From Streptomyces scopuliridis RB72 (GTDB lineage Bacteria; Actinomycetota; Actinomycetes; Streptomycetales; Streptomycetaceae), in contig NZ_JOEI01000033.1 in NCBI RefSeq assembly GCF_000718095.1, positions 6,319-70,318 on the forward strand: DNA of 64,000 nucleotides, in the 5' to 3' direction. The translations under genes and the position numbers were made by a program. A model generated the notes under the pieces. It saw nothing but the letters and a program-made list of their open reading frames with translations, was not told the DNA's origin and ran no database searches. Positions 7,562 through 17,018 of the stretch are shown here, one piece after another. The number at the start of each line of letters is the position of its first letter. The stretch's first letter is position 1.

Positions 7562-9103
7562 TCAGTGCTCCACGCCGTCCTCCAGCTTCTGGCCGCGCAG
7601 CAGGAACCAGGCCACCACCGACGTGGCCAGCAGCACCGCCGCGCCCACCCCCGCCGCGAAGCGCAGACCGTCCACGAACGCCTCCTGAGCCGCCGCCACC
7701 AGCGCCGCCCCGGAGTGCCCCGGGAGTCCGGCGGCGGCCTCCACGGCGCCGCCCAGGGACTCGTGCGCGGCCGAGGCCGCGTCGGCCGGGACACCGGACG
7801 GGGTGGGGAAGCCCCGGTAGACGCCGGTGACGATCGAGCCGAGCAGCGCGATACCGAGCGCCGCGCCCAGTTCGTACGCGGTCTCCGACACCGCGGAGGC
7901 GGAACCGGCGTGCTCCTTGGGGACGCTGGAGAGAATCACATCGGCGGTGACGGTGAAGGAGAAGCCCGCGCCCACGCCGACGATCAGCAGGACAGCCCCC
8001 AGCAGCGGATAGCCGGTGGACTGGCTGATGGTGACCAGCGCCGCGAGGGACAGACCGATCGCCGCGAGCCCGCCGGCCACCACGGACCGTACGGAGTAAC
8101 GGCGGGCGATGGTTCCGGCGAGGAGTCCCGCCGCCACCGCGCCGACGGCGGCGGGCAGTTCGGCCAGCCCCGCTTCCAGCGGCCGGCGGCCCTGCACCAG
8201 CTGCAGATACTGCGACAGGAAGAAGACCAGCCCGGAGAGGCCGAGGATGGTCAGCAGATCGGCCAGGACCGCGCCGGAGAAGCCCCGGTGGTGGAAGAGC
8301 CGTATGTCGAGCAGCGGGGCGGGCAGCGTGAGCTGGCGCCGTACGAACCAGTGGAGCGCGCCCGCGCCCAGCAGGCCCACGACCACGACGTCCCAGCCAG
8401 GACCGTGCGCGGCCGCTTCCTTGATCGCGTATACGACGCCGACGACGCCGACCAGGGAGAGCACCACGCTCGTCAGGTCCCAGGGACCCGGCGCGGGGTT
8501 CTTCGACTCGGGCAGCGTCTTGATGCCGACGATCACCAGAACGGCCATCACGGGCAGATTGATCAGGAAGACCGAGCCCCACCAGAAGTGCTCCAGCAGG
8601 AAGCCGCCGACGACCGGACCGACCGCCGCGCCCGCGGAGGCCATCGCGCCCCAGATGCCGATGGCGAGGCTGCGTTCCCTGGGGTCGTGGAAGATATTGC
8701 GGATCAGGGCGAGGGTGGCGGGCATCAGGGTCGCGCCCGCGACGCCGAGCAGCGCCCTGGCCACGATCATCATTTCCGGGGTGGTCGCGTACGCGTTGAG
8801 TACGGAGACCCCGCCGAAGGCGACCGCGCCCGTCAGCAGCAGCTTCTTGCGGCCGATCCGGTCGCCGAGGCTGCCCATGGAGACCAGCAGACCGGCGATG
8901 ACGAAGGAGTAGATGTCGCCGATCCAGAGGAGCTGGGTGCCGGTCGGCTTGAGGTCCTCGCTGAGGAACGGTGTGGCGAGGCCCAGAACGGTGGCGTCGA
9001 CGGCCACCAGCAGCACAGCGAGGACGAGCACGGTGAGCGCGATCCAGCGCCCGGGACGGGGCGTCTGATCGCTCTCCGCCGCGGTGAGGTGGGTGCTGGT
9101 CAT
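7562..9103 (-). CDS. MFS drug-export transporter (DHA2, 14-helix type)
   Basis: 513 residues with about 14 hydrophobic segments. Motif A-like GSLGDRIGRKKLLLTG is at about 75-90, the proton/drug antiport motif C region GPVVGGFLLEHFWWG is at about 160-175, and the N-terminus is WIALTVLVLAVLLVAVDATV. These mark the DHA2 family (EmrB/QacA-like). The start ATG overlaps the stop of the TetR gene by 4 bp, so the pair is one transcript under TetR control. The substrate is unknown. Confidence 0.92.
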   Translation of the reverse strand: MTSTHLTAAESDQTPRPGRWIALTVLVLAVLLVAVDATVLGLATPFLSEDLKPTGTQLLWIGDIYSFVIAGLLVSMGSLGDRIGRKKLLLTGAVAFGGVSVLNAYATTPEMMIVARALLGVAGATLMPATLALIRNIFHDPRERSLAIGIWGAMASAGAAVGPVVGGFLLEHFWWGSVFLINLPVMAVLVIVGIKTLPESKNPAPGPWDLTSVVLSLVGVVGVVYAIKEAAAHGPGWDVVVVGLLGAGALHWFVRRQLTLPAPLLDIRLFHHRGFSGAVLADLLTILGLSGLVFFLSQYLQLVQGRRPLEAGLAELPAAVGAVAAGLLAGTIARRYSVRSVVAGGLAAIGLSLAALVTISQSTGYPLLGAVLLIVGVGAGFSFTVTADVILSSVPKEHAGSASAVSETAYELGAALGIALLGSIVTGVYRGFPTPSGVPADAASAAHESLGGAVEAAAGLPGHSGAALVAAAQEAFVDGLRFAAGVGAAVLLATSVVAWFLLRGQKLEDGVEH

Positions 9104-9648
9104 TGCTTCACACTCCGTCGTGCTCCGCCGAGCAGCAACTCGGCGATCATGTACGGGAAATCCTTGGGGGCGGCGCGGCCGTCGTGGACGGTCCAGGCGC
9201 CGGCGCTGATCAGTCCGTAGAAGGCGTCCGTCAGCCAGGCGTGGCTGAGGTCGATACGGAACACGCCTTCCTCCTGGCCGCGCCGGAAGAGCGCGGAGAT
9301 CCGGGCGTCGGTGCGGTTCCAGCCGTCGTAGACATCGCCCTCGAAGAGCTGGTTCTCGGTGAGGAGGAAGGCGAGCAGCCCGGCGGAGGGCTCGACGCTC
9401 GCGATCAGCCGGCGCAGCGCCTCGTCCGCCGGGCCCTCGTCGAGCCGGGCGTCGTCGAGGGCCGTCTCCAGCTCCTTGAGGCCCAGCTCCTCCAGCGCCT
9501 TGATCAGCGCGTCCCGCCCGGCGAAGTGGCGGTGCAGCGTCGCTCGCCCTATCCCCGCGGACCGGGCGACCTCGTCCATGGTGGCGGTGGCCCTGCGGGT
9601 GAGAAGGGCGGCGGCGGTGCGCAGCACCTGTTCACGATCGACGGTCAT
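9100..9648 (-). CDS. TetR-family repressor of the adjacent exporter
   Basis: 182 residues from ATG 9648. The N-terminal HTH is clear (TMDEVARSAGIGRATLHRHF, about 24-43) and the rest is the helical ligand-binding domain. A TTG 30 bases upstream would put the start inside the operator, so ATG 9648 is preferred. It overlaps the exporter start by 4 bp and has a 20-bp palindrome just upstream, the standard layout of an autoregulated efflux operon induced by its substrate. Confidence 0.9.
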   Translation of the reverse strand: MTVDREQVLRTAAALLTRRATATMDEVARSAGIGRATLHRHFAGRDALIKALEELGLKELETALDDARLDEGPADEALRRLIASVEPSAGLLAFLLTENQLFEGDVYDGWNRTDARISALFRRGQEEGVFRIDLSHAWLTDAFYGLISAGAWTVHDGRAAPKDFPYMIAELLLGGARRSVKQ

Positions 9649-9666
9649 GAGACGACCATAACCCAC

Positions 9667-9686
9667 ATGAGACACCAATGTCTCAT
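9667..9686. promoter_or_regulatory. TetR operator palindrome
   Basis: ATGAGACA-CCAA-TGTCTCAT, a perfect 8-bp inverted repeat with a 4-bp centre, 18 bp upstream of the TetR start codon. Size and position match a TetR dimer site controlling the regulator and exporter. Confidence 0.75.
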
Positions 9687-9742
9687 TCGATACAGCGCTG
9701 AACCACTACCCCGCGCACTACCCAGAGGGAAGGAACCCGCGT

Positions 9743-10276
9743 ATGAAGTCGCGTATGGACTCGCGTACGAAGCCACTGCTGCTGATCGATGTCGACGGTC
9801 CGCTGAACCCGTATCTCGCCCTCGCGGCCGAGGGGGCGCCGGAAGGGTACGTACGGCACTGGATGCGGCCCTCGGGCTGGCCCGCGGATCAGCCGCTGCC
9901 CGTGCTGCTCAACCCGGAGCACGGAGTGGAACTGCTGGCGCTCGCCGACCGCTACGAGCTGGTCTGGGCCACCACGTGGGAGAACGACGCCAATGAGTGG
10001 ATCGCGCCGGTCCTCGGGCTGCCGGAGCTGCCGTACGTCGAGTGGTCCGGCCCGGAGCGCAGGGCCCCGCTCGGGACCTTCTGGAAGACGCCGTACGTAC
10101 TGGAGTACGCGGCCGGACGGCCCTTCGCCTGGGTCGACGACGAGATCACCTCGTACGACCGCGCGTGGACGGACCAACGCCACCTCGCCGCCGCCCTGTT
10201 GATGCGTATCGATCCCCGGATCGGGCTGACCCGTCCGGACTTCGACACGCTCGCGGAGTGGGCGGCGGCGCTGTAG
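9743..10276 (+). CDS. HAD-superfamily-like protein
   Basis: 177 residues. The N-terminal PLLLIDVDGPLNP (about 11-23) is the HAD DxDGx(L/P) nucleophile motif. WATTWEND (about 75-82) fits motif II, and FAWVDDEI (about 132-139) supplies the late acidic pair. The set resembles the small HAD domains found in bacterial RNA/nucleotide-repair-type proteins, but no partner domain is present. The reaction is probably phosphate-ester hydrolysis; the substrate is unknown. ATG 9743 follows GGGAAGGA; ATG 9755 is an alternative. Confidence 0.8.
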   Translation: MKSRMDSRTKPLLLIDVDGPLNPYLALAAEGAPEGYVRHWMRPSGWPADQPLPVLLNPEHGVELLALADRYELVWATTWENDANEWIAPVLGLPELPYVEWSGPERRAPLGTFWKTPYVLEYAAGRPFAWVDDEITSYDRAWTDQRHLAAALLMRIDPRIGLTRPDFDTLAEWAAAL

Positions 10277-10281
10277 CGGCG

Positions 10282-10303
10282 AACGGCTCCAGGAGAGCCG
10301 GTT
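10282..10303. terminator. Probable terminator hairpin between convergent genes
   Basis: AACGGCTC and GAGCCGGTT pair around CAGGA with one bulged G, between the HAD-like gene and argH, which converge here. Confidence 0.45.
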
Positions 10304-10319
10304 ACTTCGGTGGCGGGGG

Positions 10320-11756
<1,437 letters not shown>

Positions 11757-11779
11757 TCAGAAGGGATCGGGAAGTACGA

Positions 11780-11812
11780 CCGCCTCCCCGCCGCGGAGGA
11801 ACGGGGAGGCGG
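11780..11812. terminator. Hairpin between argG and argH
   Basis: CCGCCTCCCCG (11780-11790) and CGGGGAGGCGG (11802-11812) form a perfect 11-bp stem around an 11-nt loop. Lying between argG and argH, it could terminate part of the argG transcripts or stabilise the argG mRNA 3' end. Confidence 0.6.
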
Positions 11813-11830
11813 ACTGTCAAACGGTTGGGA

Positions 11831-13024
11831 TCAGGCGAGGTCACGCCGAGCGGCGATCTTCGACGAGAGGCCGAAGATCTCGATGAAGCCCTGCGCCTTG
11901 GACTGGTCGAACGTGTCGCCCGAGTCGTACGTCGCGAGGTTGAAGTCGTACAGCGACTCGTCCGACTTCCGGCCGGTGACAACGGCCCGGCCGCCGTGCA
12001 GGGTCATCCGGATGTCGCCGGTGACATGCTGGTTGGCCTCGTTGATGAAGCCGTCCAGGGCGCGCTTGAGCGGCGAGAACCACAGGCCGTCGTAGACGAT
12101 CTCGCCCCAGCGCTGCTCGACCTGCCGCTTGTAGCGGGCCAGCTCGCGCTCGACGGTGACGTTCTCCAGCTCCTGGTGCGCGGTGATCAGCGCGATGGCG
12201 CCGGGGGCCTCGTAGATCTCCCGGGACTTGATGCCGACGAGCCGGTCCTCGACCATGTCGATCCGGCCGATGCCCTGGGCGCCGGCCCGCTCGTTGAGCT
12301 GCTGGATCGCCTGGAGGACGGTGACGGGCTTGCCGTCGATGGCGACGGGCACGCCCTCCTTGAAGGAGACGATGACCTCGTCGGCCTCGCGGGGCGTGGC
12401 CGGGTTCGAGGTGTACTCGTACACGTCCTCGATCGGACCGTTCCAGATGTCCTCCAGGAAGCCCGTCTCGACGGCCCGCCCGAAGACGTTCTGGTCGATG
12501 GAGTACGGGGACTTCTTGGTGGTCGCGATCGGGAGGTTCTTCTGCTCGCAGAAGGCGATCGCCTTGTCGCGGGTCATCGCGTAGTCGCGGACCGGGGCGA
12601 TGCACTTCAGATCCGGGCCGAGGGCGGTGATCCCGGCCTCGAAGCGCACCTGGTCGTTGCCCTTGCCCGTGCAGCCGTGGGCGACGGTGCCGGCGTTGTG
12701 CTTCTTCGCGGCGGCGACGAGGTGCTTGACGATCGTCGGCCGGGAGAGGGCGGAGACCAGCGGGTAGCGGTCCATGTAGAGGGCGTTGGCCTTGATCGCC
12801 GGGAGGCAGTACTCCTCGGCGAACTCGTCCTTCGCGTCCGCGACCTCGGCTTCGACGGCACCGCAGGCGAGCGCGCGCTTGCGGATGACGTCCAGGTCCT
12901 CGCCGCCCTGGCCGACGTCCACGGCAACGGCGATGACCTCGGCGCCCGTCTCCTCGGCGATCCAGCCGATGGCGACGGAGGTGTCCAGGCCGCCCGAGTA
13001 GGCGAGTACGACGCGCTCGGTCAC
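11831..13024 (-). CDS. argG: Argininosuccinate synthase
   Basis: 397 residues. It joins citrulline and aspartate using ATP to form argininosuccinate. The PP-loop ATP site AYSGGLDTS (about 7-15) and the motif [13 protein letters not shown] (about 114-126) are intact. I chose GTG 13024 ([12 protein letters not shown]) because AAGGAG sits six to seven bases before it; the longer frame adds seven residues. In some Streptomyces argG lies elsewhere; here it is paired with argH. Confidence 0.96.
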   Translation of the reverse strand: MTERVVLAYSGGLDTSVAIGWIAEETGAEVIAVAVDVGQGGEDLDVIRKRALACGAVEAEVADAKDEFAEEYCLPAIKANALYMDRYPLVSALSRPTIVKHLVAAAKKHNAGTVAHGCTGKGNDQVRFEAGITALGPDLKCIAPVRDYAMTRDKAIAFCEQKNLPIATTKKSPYSIDQNVFGRAVETGFLEDIWNGPIEDVYEYTSNPATPREADEVIVSFKEGVPVAIDGKPVTVLQAIQQLNERAGAQGIGRIDMVEDRLVGIKSREIYEAPGAIALITAHQELENVTVERELARYKRQVEQRWGEIVYDGLWFSPLKRALDGFINEANQHVTGDIRMTLHGGRAVVTGRKSDESLYDFNLATYDSGDTFDQSKAQGFIEIFGLSSKIAARRDLA

Positions 13025-13037
13025 GGGTTTCTCCTTA

Positions 13038-13090
13038 CGGTGCATTCACTGACAGGTATAACTATGCGATGCACCGTATGGTTTTGTCAA
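13038..13090 (-). promoter_or_regulatory. argG promoter with ARG-box-like sequence
   Basis: On the minus strand TTGACA (13085-13090), an 18-bp spacer and CATAGT (13061-13066) make a good sigma-70-type promoter. Overlapping it are AT-rich, GCATA/TATAC-type half-sites and the arms CGGTGCAT...ATGCACCG, which resemble ARG boxes bound by ArgR with arginine. The -35 overlaps the 3' end of the DUF488 gene. Confidence 0.6.
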
Positions 13091-13485
13091 CGCGCTCCCC
13101 CGCGGACCTCCGCGGCGAGCAACAGGGCATGGCTGTGCCGCGTGTCCTTGGTGGCCGTGAGCAGGGTGAGCGTGTCCTCGGCGGCCAGTTCACGCAGCCG
13201 TACGAGGGCCTGCTCAGGGCCGGGTCCGGTGAGTTCGGCGGCGTACCGGCCGGCGAATTCCTCGAACCGCGCCGGATCGTGTCCGTACCACTTGCGCAGC
13301 TCCGCCGAGGGCGCGGCGTCCTTCAGCCACTCGTCCAGCGCGGCCTCGCTCTTGGCCAGTCCGCGCGGCCAGAGCCGGTCCACCAGTACCCGGGTGCCGT
13401 CGCCGGGCTCCGGCGCCTCGTACACCCGGCGTACTCGGACCTCGCGTCCCTCGGTGCCGCTCTTCGTCTTCCGCTCCTTCGTCAT
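13087..13485 (-). CDS. DUF488 family protein (YeaO-like)
   Basis: 132 residues from ATG 13485. The family motif VLVDRLWPRGLAKSEA (about 31-46) and WYGHDPARFEEFAGRY (about 67-82) are diagnostic. The biochemical role of the family is not established; the conserved Arg/Trp/His residues suggest a small ligand or nucleic-acid pocket. It diverges from the flavin-binding gene at 13569, with only 83 bp between starts. Confidence 0.85.
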   Translation of the reverse strand: MTKERKTKSGTEGREVRVRRVYEAPEPGDGTRVLVDRLWPRGLAKSEAALDEWLKDAAPSAELRKWYGHDPARFEEFAGRYAAELTGPGPEQALVRLRELAAEDTLTLLTATKDTRHSHALLLAAEVRGGAR

Positions 13486-13568
13486 CGTTCCATCGTGCGA
13501 CCGTCGGGGCCGTCCCACCCGTTGGAAACGGCCTTCCCGCCGGGCCCCCAGCGCCGATAATCCAGAAC

Positions 13569-14150
13569 ATGGGTAAGCGATACGAACGGATCGACGGCCG
13601 GATTCGGACCTTCATCGAGGAACAGCCCGTCTTCTTCACCGCCACCGCGCCGCTGGCGGCCGACGGCCATGTCAATCTCTCGCCCAAGGGGCGGGCCGGG
13701 ACCCTCGTCGTGATCGACGAGCTGACCCTCGCCTATCTGGACTTCGGCGGCAGCGGCGCCGAGACCATCGCGCATCTGCGGGAGAACGGCCGCATCACCC
13801 TGATGTGGTGCGCGTTCACCGGACCGCCCAAGGTGCTGCGGGTGCACGGACGGGGGGAGCCGGTCTTCCGGGACGATCCACGCTGGGGCGAGTACATCCG
13901 CCTCTTCGCGGACGCCGACGGGCCCGGCGCCCGCGCGATCATCGTGATCCACGCCGAGCGCATCGGTGACGCCTGCGGTTTCGCCGTCCCCTTCATGGAC
14001 TACCGGGAGGAGCGCACCCAGCACGCCGAGCACTTCGGCCGGAAGTCGGACGAGGAGTTCGCCGCGTACTGCGAGAAGAAGGACCATGTCGGGGTGAGCC
14101 TGGACGGGCTGCCGGCGCTGCCGCTGCCGCTCCCGGCACGCGCGGACTGA
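13569..14150 (+). CDS. Pyridoxamine 5'-phosphate oxidase-family flavin-nucleotide-binding protein
   Basis: 193 residues with the split-barrel fold of PNPOx-like proteins. Recognisable blocks are IEEQPVFFTATAPLAADGHVN (about 16-36), NLSPKGRAGTLVV and LRENGRITLMWCAF (about 72-85), which in relatives form the FMN or F420 pocket. Many relatives are FMN-, heme- or F420-binding reductases of unknown substrate, and true vitamin B6 oxidase activity is unlikely. ATG 13569 is near the end of a short divergent promoter region. Confidence 0.82.
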   Translation: MGKRYERIDGRIRTFIEEQPVFFTATAPLAADGHVNLSPKGRAGTLVVIDELTLAYLDFGGSGAETIAHLRENGRITLMWCAFTGPPKVLRVHGRGEPVFRDDPRWGEYIRLFADADGPGARAIIVIHAERIGDACGFAVPFMDYREERTQHAEHFGRKSDEEFAAYCEKKDHVGVSLDGLPALPLPLPARAD

Positions 14151-14170
14151 GGGGCCGCTTCCGGTCGGCC

Positions 14171-14215
14171 CCGCCGTCCGGCGCACCGCCGTCCGGCGCA
14201 CCGCCGTTCGGAGCA
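14171..14215. repeat. Three 15-bp direct repeats upstream of the L,D-transpeptidase gene
   Basis: Units CCGCCGTCCGGCGCA at 14171 and 14186 are identical; the third at 14201 is degenerate. They occupy the gap between the flavin-binding gene and the transpeptidase gene. A second, different 15-bp array (14321-14365) encodes repeats inside the next gene. Confidence 0.7.
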
Positions 14216-14256
14216 GCGGAGAGGCCGCCGCCGCCCCGGCGGCATACGGTCCGGGC

Positions 14257-15018
14257 ATGCGCATCGCTCTCGTACTCGGCTCCGTCCTGCTCACCGTCGC
14301 CACGCTCACGGCCGCGTCCCCCGGGGCGCCGTCCGCCGGGGCGCCGTCCGCCGGGGCGCCGTCCGCCGAGGTGCCGCTTCCCGAGCGGATGGCGGACACC
14401 GGCGGCGGCAGCCAGCTGATCACCGCCGAGGCCCCGGAGCCCGGAGCCACCACCGGCCGGGTGACCTGGTGGGACCGGCGCGGCGCGCGGTGGGTGGCGG
14501 CCGGTTCCGCCAAGGCGCGCTTCGGAGCGGGCGGGCTGACCGAGGGCCGGTCGCGCAAGCAGGGCACCTCGACCACCCCGACCGGGCTGTACGGCCTGCC
14601 GTACGGATTCGGCCTCGCGCCCGCGCCGGACGGGACGAGCGTCGGCTACCGCCCGGTGACGGAGCGGTCCTGGTGGTGCCAGGACAATGAGTCGCGGGCG
14701 TACAACCGCTGGGTGGAGGGGCTGCCGTCGGACTGCCGGGCGACGGAGTCCGAGCGTCTGGCCGACTACCCGTCCCAGTACGACCTCGCGCTGGTGATCG
14801 GCTTCAACTACGACCGGCCGGTGCGCGGCCGGGGCGCCGGGATCTTCCTGCACGTCAACGGCGAGGGCGCGACCGCCGGATGTGTCTCCGTACCGGCCGA
14901 CGCGATGAGCGCCGTCCTGGCCTGGGCCGATCCGGACCGCCGTCCGCATATCGCGATCGGTACGTCCTCGGGACCGACGGCCATCACCTCCGTGAGGGCC
15001 GCCGAGAGCGCCACCTGA
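14257..15018 (+). CDS. Exported L,D-transpeptidase (YkuD) family protein
   Basis: 253 residues. A signal peptide (MRIALVLGSVLLTVATLTAA) precedes a linker of three AGAPS repeats (about residues 21-37, from 15-bp DNA repeats), then the catalytic domain. The YkuD motif HVNGEGATAGCVSV (about 206-219) contains the catalytic His and Cys. The family makes or edits 3-3 cross-links in peptidoglycan or attaches proteins to it. Its context gives no further clue; it precedes the flavin cassette by 92 bp. Confidence 0.87.
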   Translation: MRIALVLGSVLLTVATLTAASPGAPSAGAPSAGAPSAEVPLPERMADTGGGSQLITAEAPEPGATTGRVTWWDRRGARWVAAGSAKARFGAGGLTEGRSRKQGTSTTPTGLYGLPYGFGLAPAPDGTSVGYRPVTERSWWCQDNESRAYNRWVEGLPSDCRATESERLADYPSQYDLALVIGFNYDRPVRGRGAGIFLHVNGEGATAGCVSVPADAMSAVLAWADPDRRPHIAIGTSSGPTAITSVRAAESAT

Positions 15019-15110
15019 CCGGCCCCCGGGCTCTTCTCCGCGCCCTCCGTTGAACTCTCCGCCGCTCACATCCGTATCGCCGGGCACGGAGGCAACGGAG
15101 GAGCAGTCCT

Positions 15111-16484
15111 GTGGCGATGTTGCACAACGGCCGGGCCGCCAGAAGGCAGACCCTGCGCGCGATCCGCCCGCGACGGTCGGGCGCGCTGCCCGTGCTGGCG
15201 GTCTGCTGGGCGGGGGCGGCGGCCGTCCTGGCCCTGTGGTGGCAGAACACCCCGGTCGTCCGTCTCGACGCGGCGGAGTGGCTGACCGGAGCGGGCCGGC
15301 TGACCGGGCTGCTCGGCGGATACGCGATCGCGATCGTGGTGCTGCTGATGGCCCGGATCCCCGCGCTGGAGCGGCGGGTGGGCTCCGACCGGGTGACGCG
15401 CTGGCACGCGACGGGCGGGCGGTACGCGGTCGGGCTGGTGATCGCCCATGTCCTGCTGACCGTCTGGGGGTACGCGGTCCGGGCCGGTACCGGTCTCGTG
15501 GAGCAGGGCGCCGGCGTCGTCCTCGAATACCCCCGGATGATCGAGGCGGCCATCGGAACCGTGCTCTTTCTCGTGATCGGCGGTGTCTCGGCGGGGGCGG
15601 TGCGCCGCCGGGTGCGCTACGAGACCTGGTACTACCTCCATCTGCTCACCTACGCCGCCGTCTATCTGACGTTCTGGCATCAACTCGCCACCGGAGCCGA
15701 GTTCGTCGGGAACCCGGCGGCCCGGACGGTCTGGTACGTGCTGTACGGCGCGGCGGGCGCGCTGCTGATCCGGTACCGCGTACTGGCCCCGATCCAGCTC
15801 AACCGGCGCCACCGGATGCGGGTCGAGAAGACCGTGTACGAGTCGCCCGGCGTGGTCTCCGTACTGATCACCGGCCGGCGGCTGCACCGGCTCGGCGCCC
15901 AGCCCGGCCAGTTCTTCCGCTGGCGGTTCCTCACCGACGGGCTGCGCTGGAGTTCCAATCCGTACTCCCTGTCCGCGGCGCCCCGGCCGGATCTGCTGCG
16001 GATCACCGTCAAGGCGAACGGCGGGCACAGCGCGGCCCTGTCCCGGCTGGAGCCGGGCACCCGGGTCTGGGCGGAGGGCCCGTACGGCGCCCTGACAGCC
16101 GCCCGGCGCAGCAAGGAGAAGGTGCTGATGATCGCGGGCGGCGCCGGCATCACGCCGATGCGGGCGCTGTTCGAGACGCTGCCCGGCGGGCCCGGTGATC
16201 TGACGCTGCTCTACCGGGCGAGCAAGACCGAGGATCTGGCGCTCTGGGCCGAGCTGCGGGAGATCGCGTCGGCGCGCGGCGCCCGGCTGCTGTACGCGGT
16301 CAACGGGCCGGACGGCGTGCGGCCCGAGATCACCCCGCGGCGGCTGCGGGAGCTGCTGCCGGACATCGGGGACCACGATGTCTATCTCTGCGGGCCCGCG
16401 GGGCTCGCCCGTCAGTCGTACGAGGCCCTGCGCGAGGCGGGCGTGCCCACCCGTCGTATCCATCACGAGTCCTTCGAACTGTGA
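15111..16484 (+). CDS. Ferric-reductase-like transmembrane flavocytochrome
   Basis: 457 residues from GTG 15111 after GGAGGAG. The N-terminal half has six or so membrane helices with paired His that could bind b-type heme (RWHATGGRYAVGLVIAHVLL and YYLHLLTYAAVYLTFWHQ). The C-terminal half is a ferredoxin-NADP reductase-type module: FAD site RWSSNPYSLSAAP (about 283-295) and NAD(P) site IAGGAGITPMRALFE (about 341-355). It should pass electrons from cytosolic NAD(P)H across the membrane. It heads an operon with an FMN-binding protein and ApbE, the likely acceptor and its maturase. Confidence 0.88.
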   Translation: MAMLHNGRAARRQTLRAIRPRRSGALPVLAVCWAGAAAVLALWWQNTPVVRLDAAEWLTGAGRLTGLLGGYAIAIVVLLMARIPALERRVGSDRVTRWHATGGRYAVGLVIAHVLLTVWGYAVRAGTGLVEQGAGVVLEYPRMIEAAIGTVLFLVIGGVSAGAVRRRVRYETWYYLHLLTYAAVYLTFWHQLATGAEFVGNPAARTVWYVLYGAAGALLIRYRVLAPIQLNRRHRMRVEKTVYESPGVVSVLITGRRLHRLGAQPGQFFRWRFLTDGLRWSSNPYSLSAAPRPDLLRITVKANGGHSAALSRLEPGTRVWAEGPYGALTAARRSKEKVLMIAGGAGITPMRALFETLPGGPGDLTLLYRASKTEDLALWAELREIASARGARLLYAVNGPDGVRPEITPRRLRELLPDIGDHDVYLCGPAGLARQSYEALREAGVPTRRIHHESFEL

Positions 16485-16493
16485 GGCAGCCGA

Positions 16494-17018
16494 ATGAAAC
16501 CGACGAAGACGAGGCATCCGCTCCGGCGGATCATGATCGGCGCCGCCGCGACGGCGTCGGGCGTTGTCCTGCTGCTCGCGCTGAAGCAGCCCGGCGGGAC
16601 GCCGGTGGCCGGGGCGCCGGTGGGGGCGGGGGCCGGTACGGGGGTGTCCGCCACGGCGGGCGCCGGCGGGTCCACGGCTGAGCCCGGCGGTGGGGCCGGG
16701 GTCGGAGCCGGGGACGGGGCCGGAGAGCCCGCTGCCGGCGGCTCGCGGACCGTGGTCGGGGATGCCGTGGACACCCAGTACGGGCCCGTCCAGGTCCGGA
16801 TCACCGTCGCCGGCGGCAAGATCACCAAGTCCGAGGCGGTCCAGGCCCCCGACGCCGACGCGCGCAGCCAGTCGGTCACCGCCGACGCCGTCCCCCAGCT
16901 CGACCAGGCGGCCGTCACCGCCCAGAACGCCCGGATAGACGCCGTCTCCGGAGCCAGCTACACCAGCCAGGGCTACCGGGACTCGCTGCAGAGCGCGCTC
17001 GACAAGGCGGGTGTCTGA
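16494..17018 (+). CDS. Membrane-anchored FMN-binding domain protein
   Basis: 174 residues. A basic N-terminus and one hydrophobic helix (about 15-30) anchor it. A Gly/Ala/Pro-rich linker (about 33-80) leads to an FMN-bind domain. The ApbE target motif appears as DAVSGASYTS (about 150-159), where a Ser/Thr in SGA(S/T)xT receives FMN by a phosphoester bond. It lies 9 bp after the reductase and its stop overlaps the apbE start (TGATG). I infer an extracytoplasmic covalent flavoprotein that takes electrons from the reductase. Confidence 0.88.
   Translation: MKPTKTRHPLRRIMIGAAATASGVVLLLALKQPGGTPVAGAPVGAGAGTGVSATAGAGGSTAEPGGGAGVGAGDGAGEPAAGGSRTVVGDAVDTQYGPVQVRITVAGGKITKSEAVQAPDADARSQSVTADAVPQLDQAAVTAQNARIDAVSGASYTSQGYRDSLQSALDKAGV

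Noticed and set aside
7565..9220. 551-codon plus-strand frame opposite the MFS gene
   Set aside because: Antisense shadow of a well-supported membrane transporter; no ribosome site or known domain.
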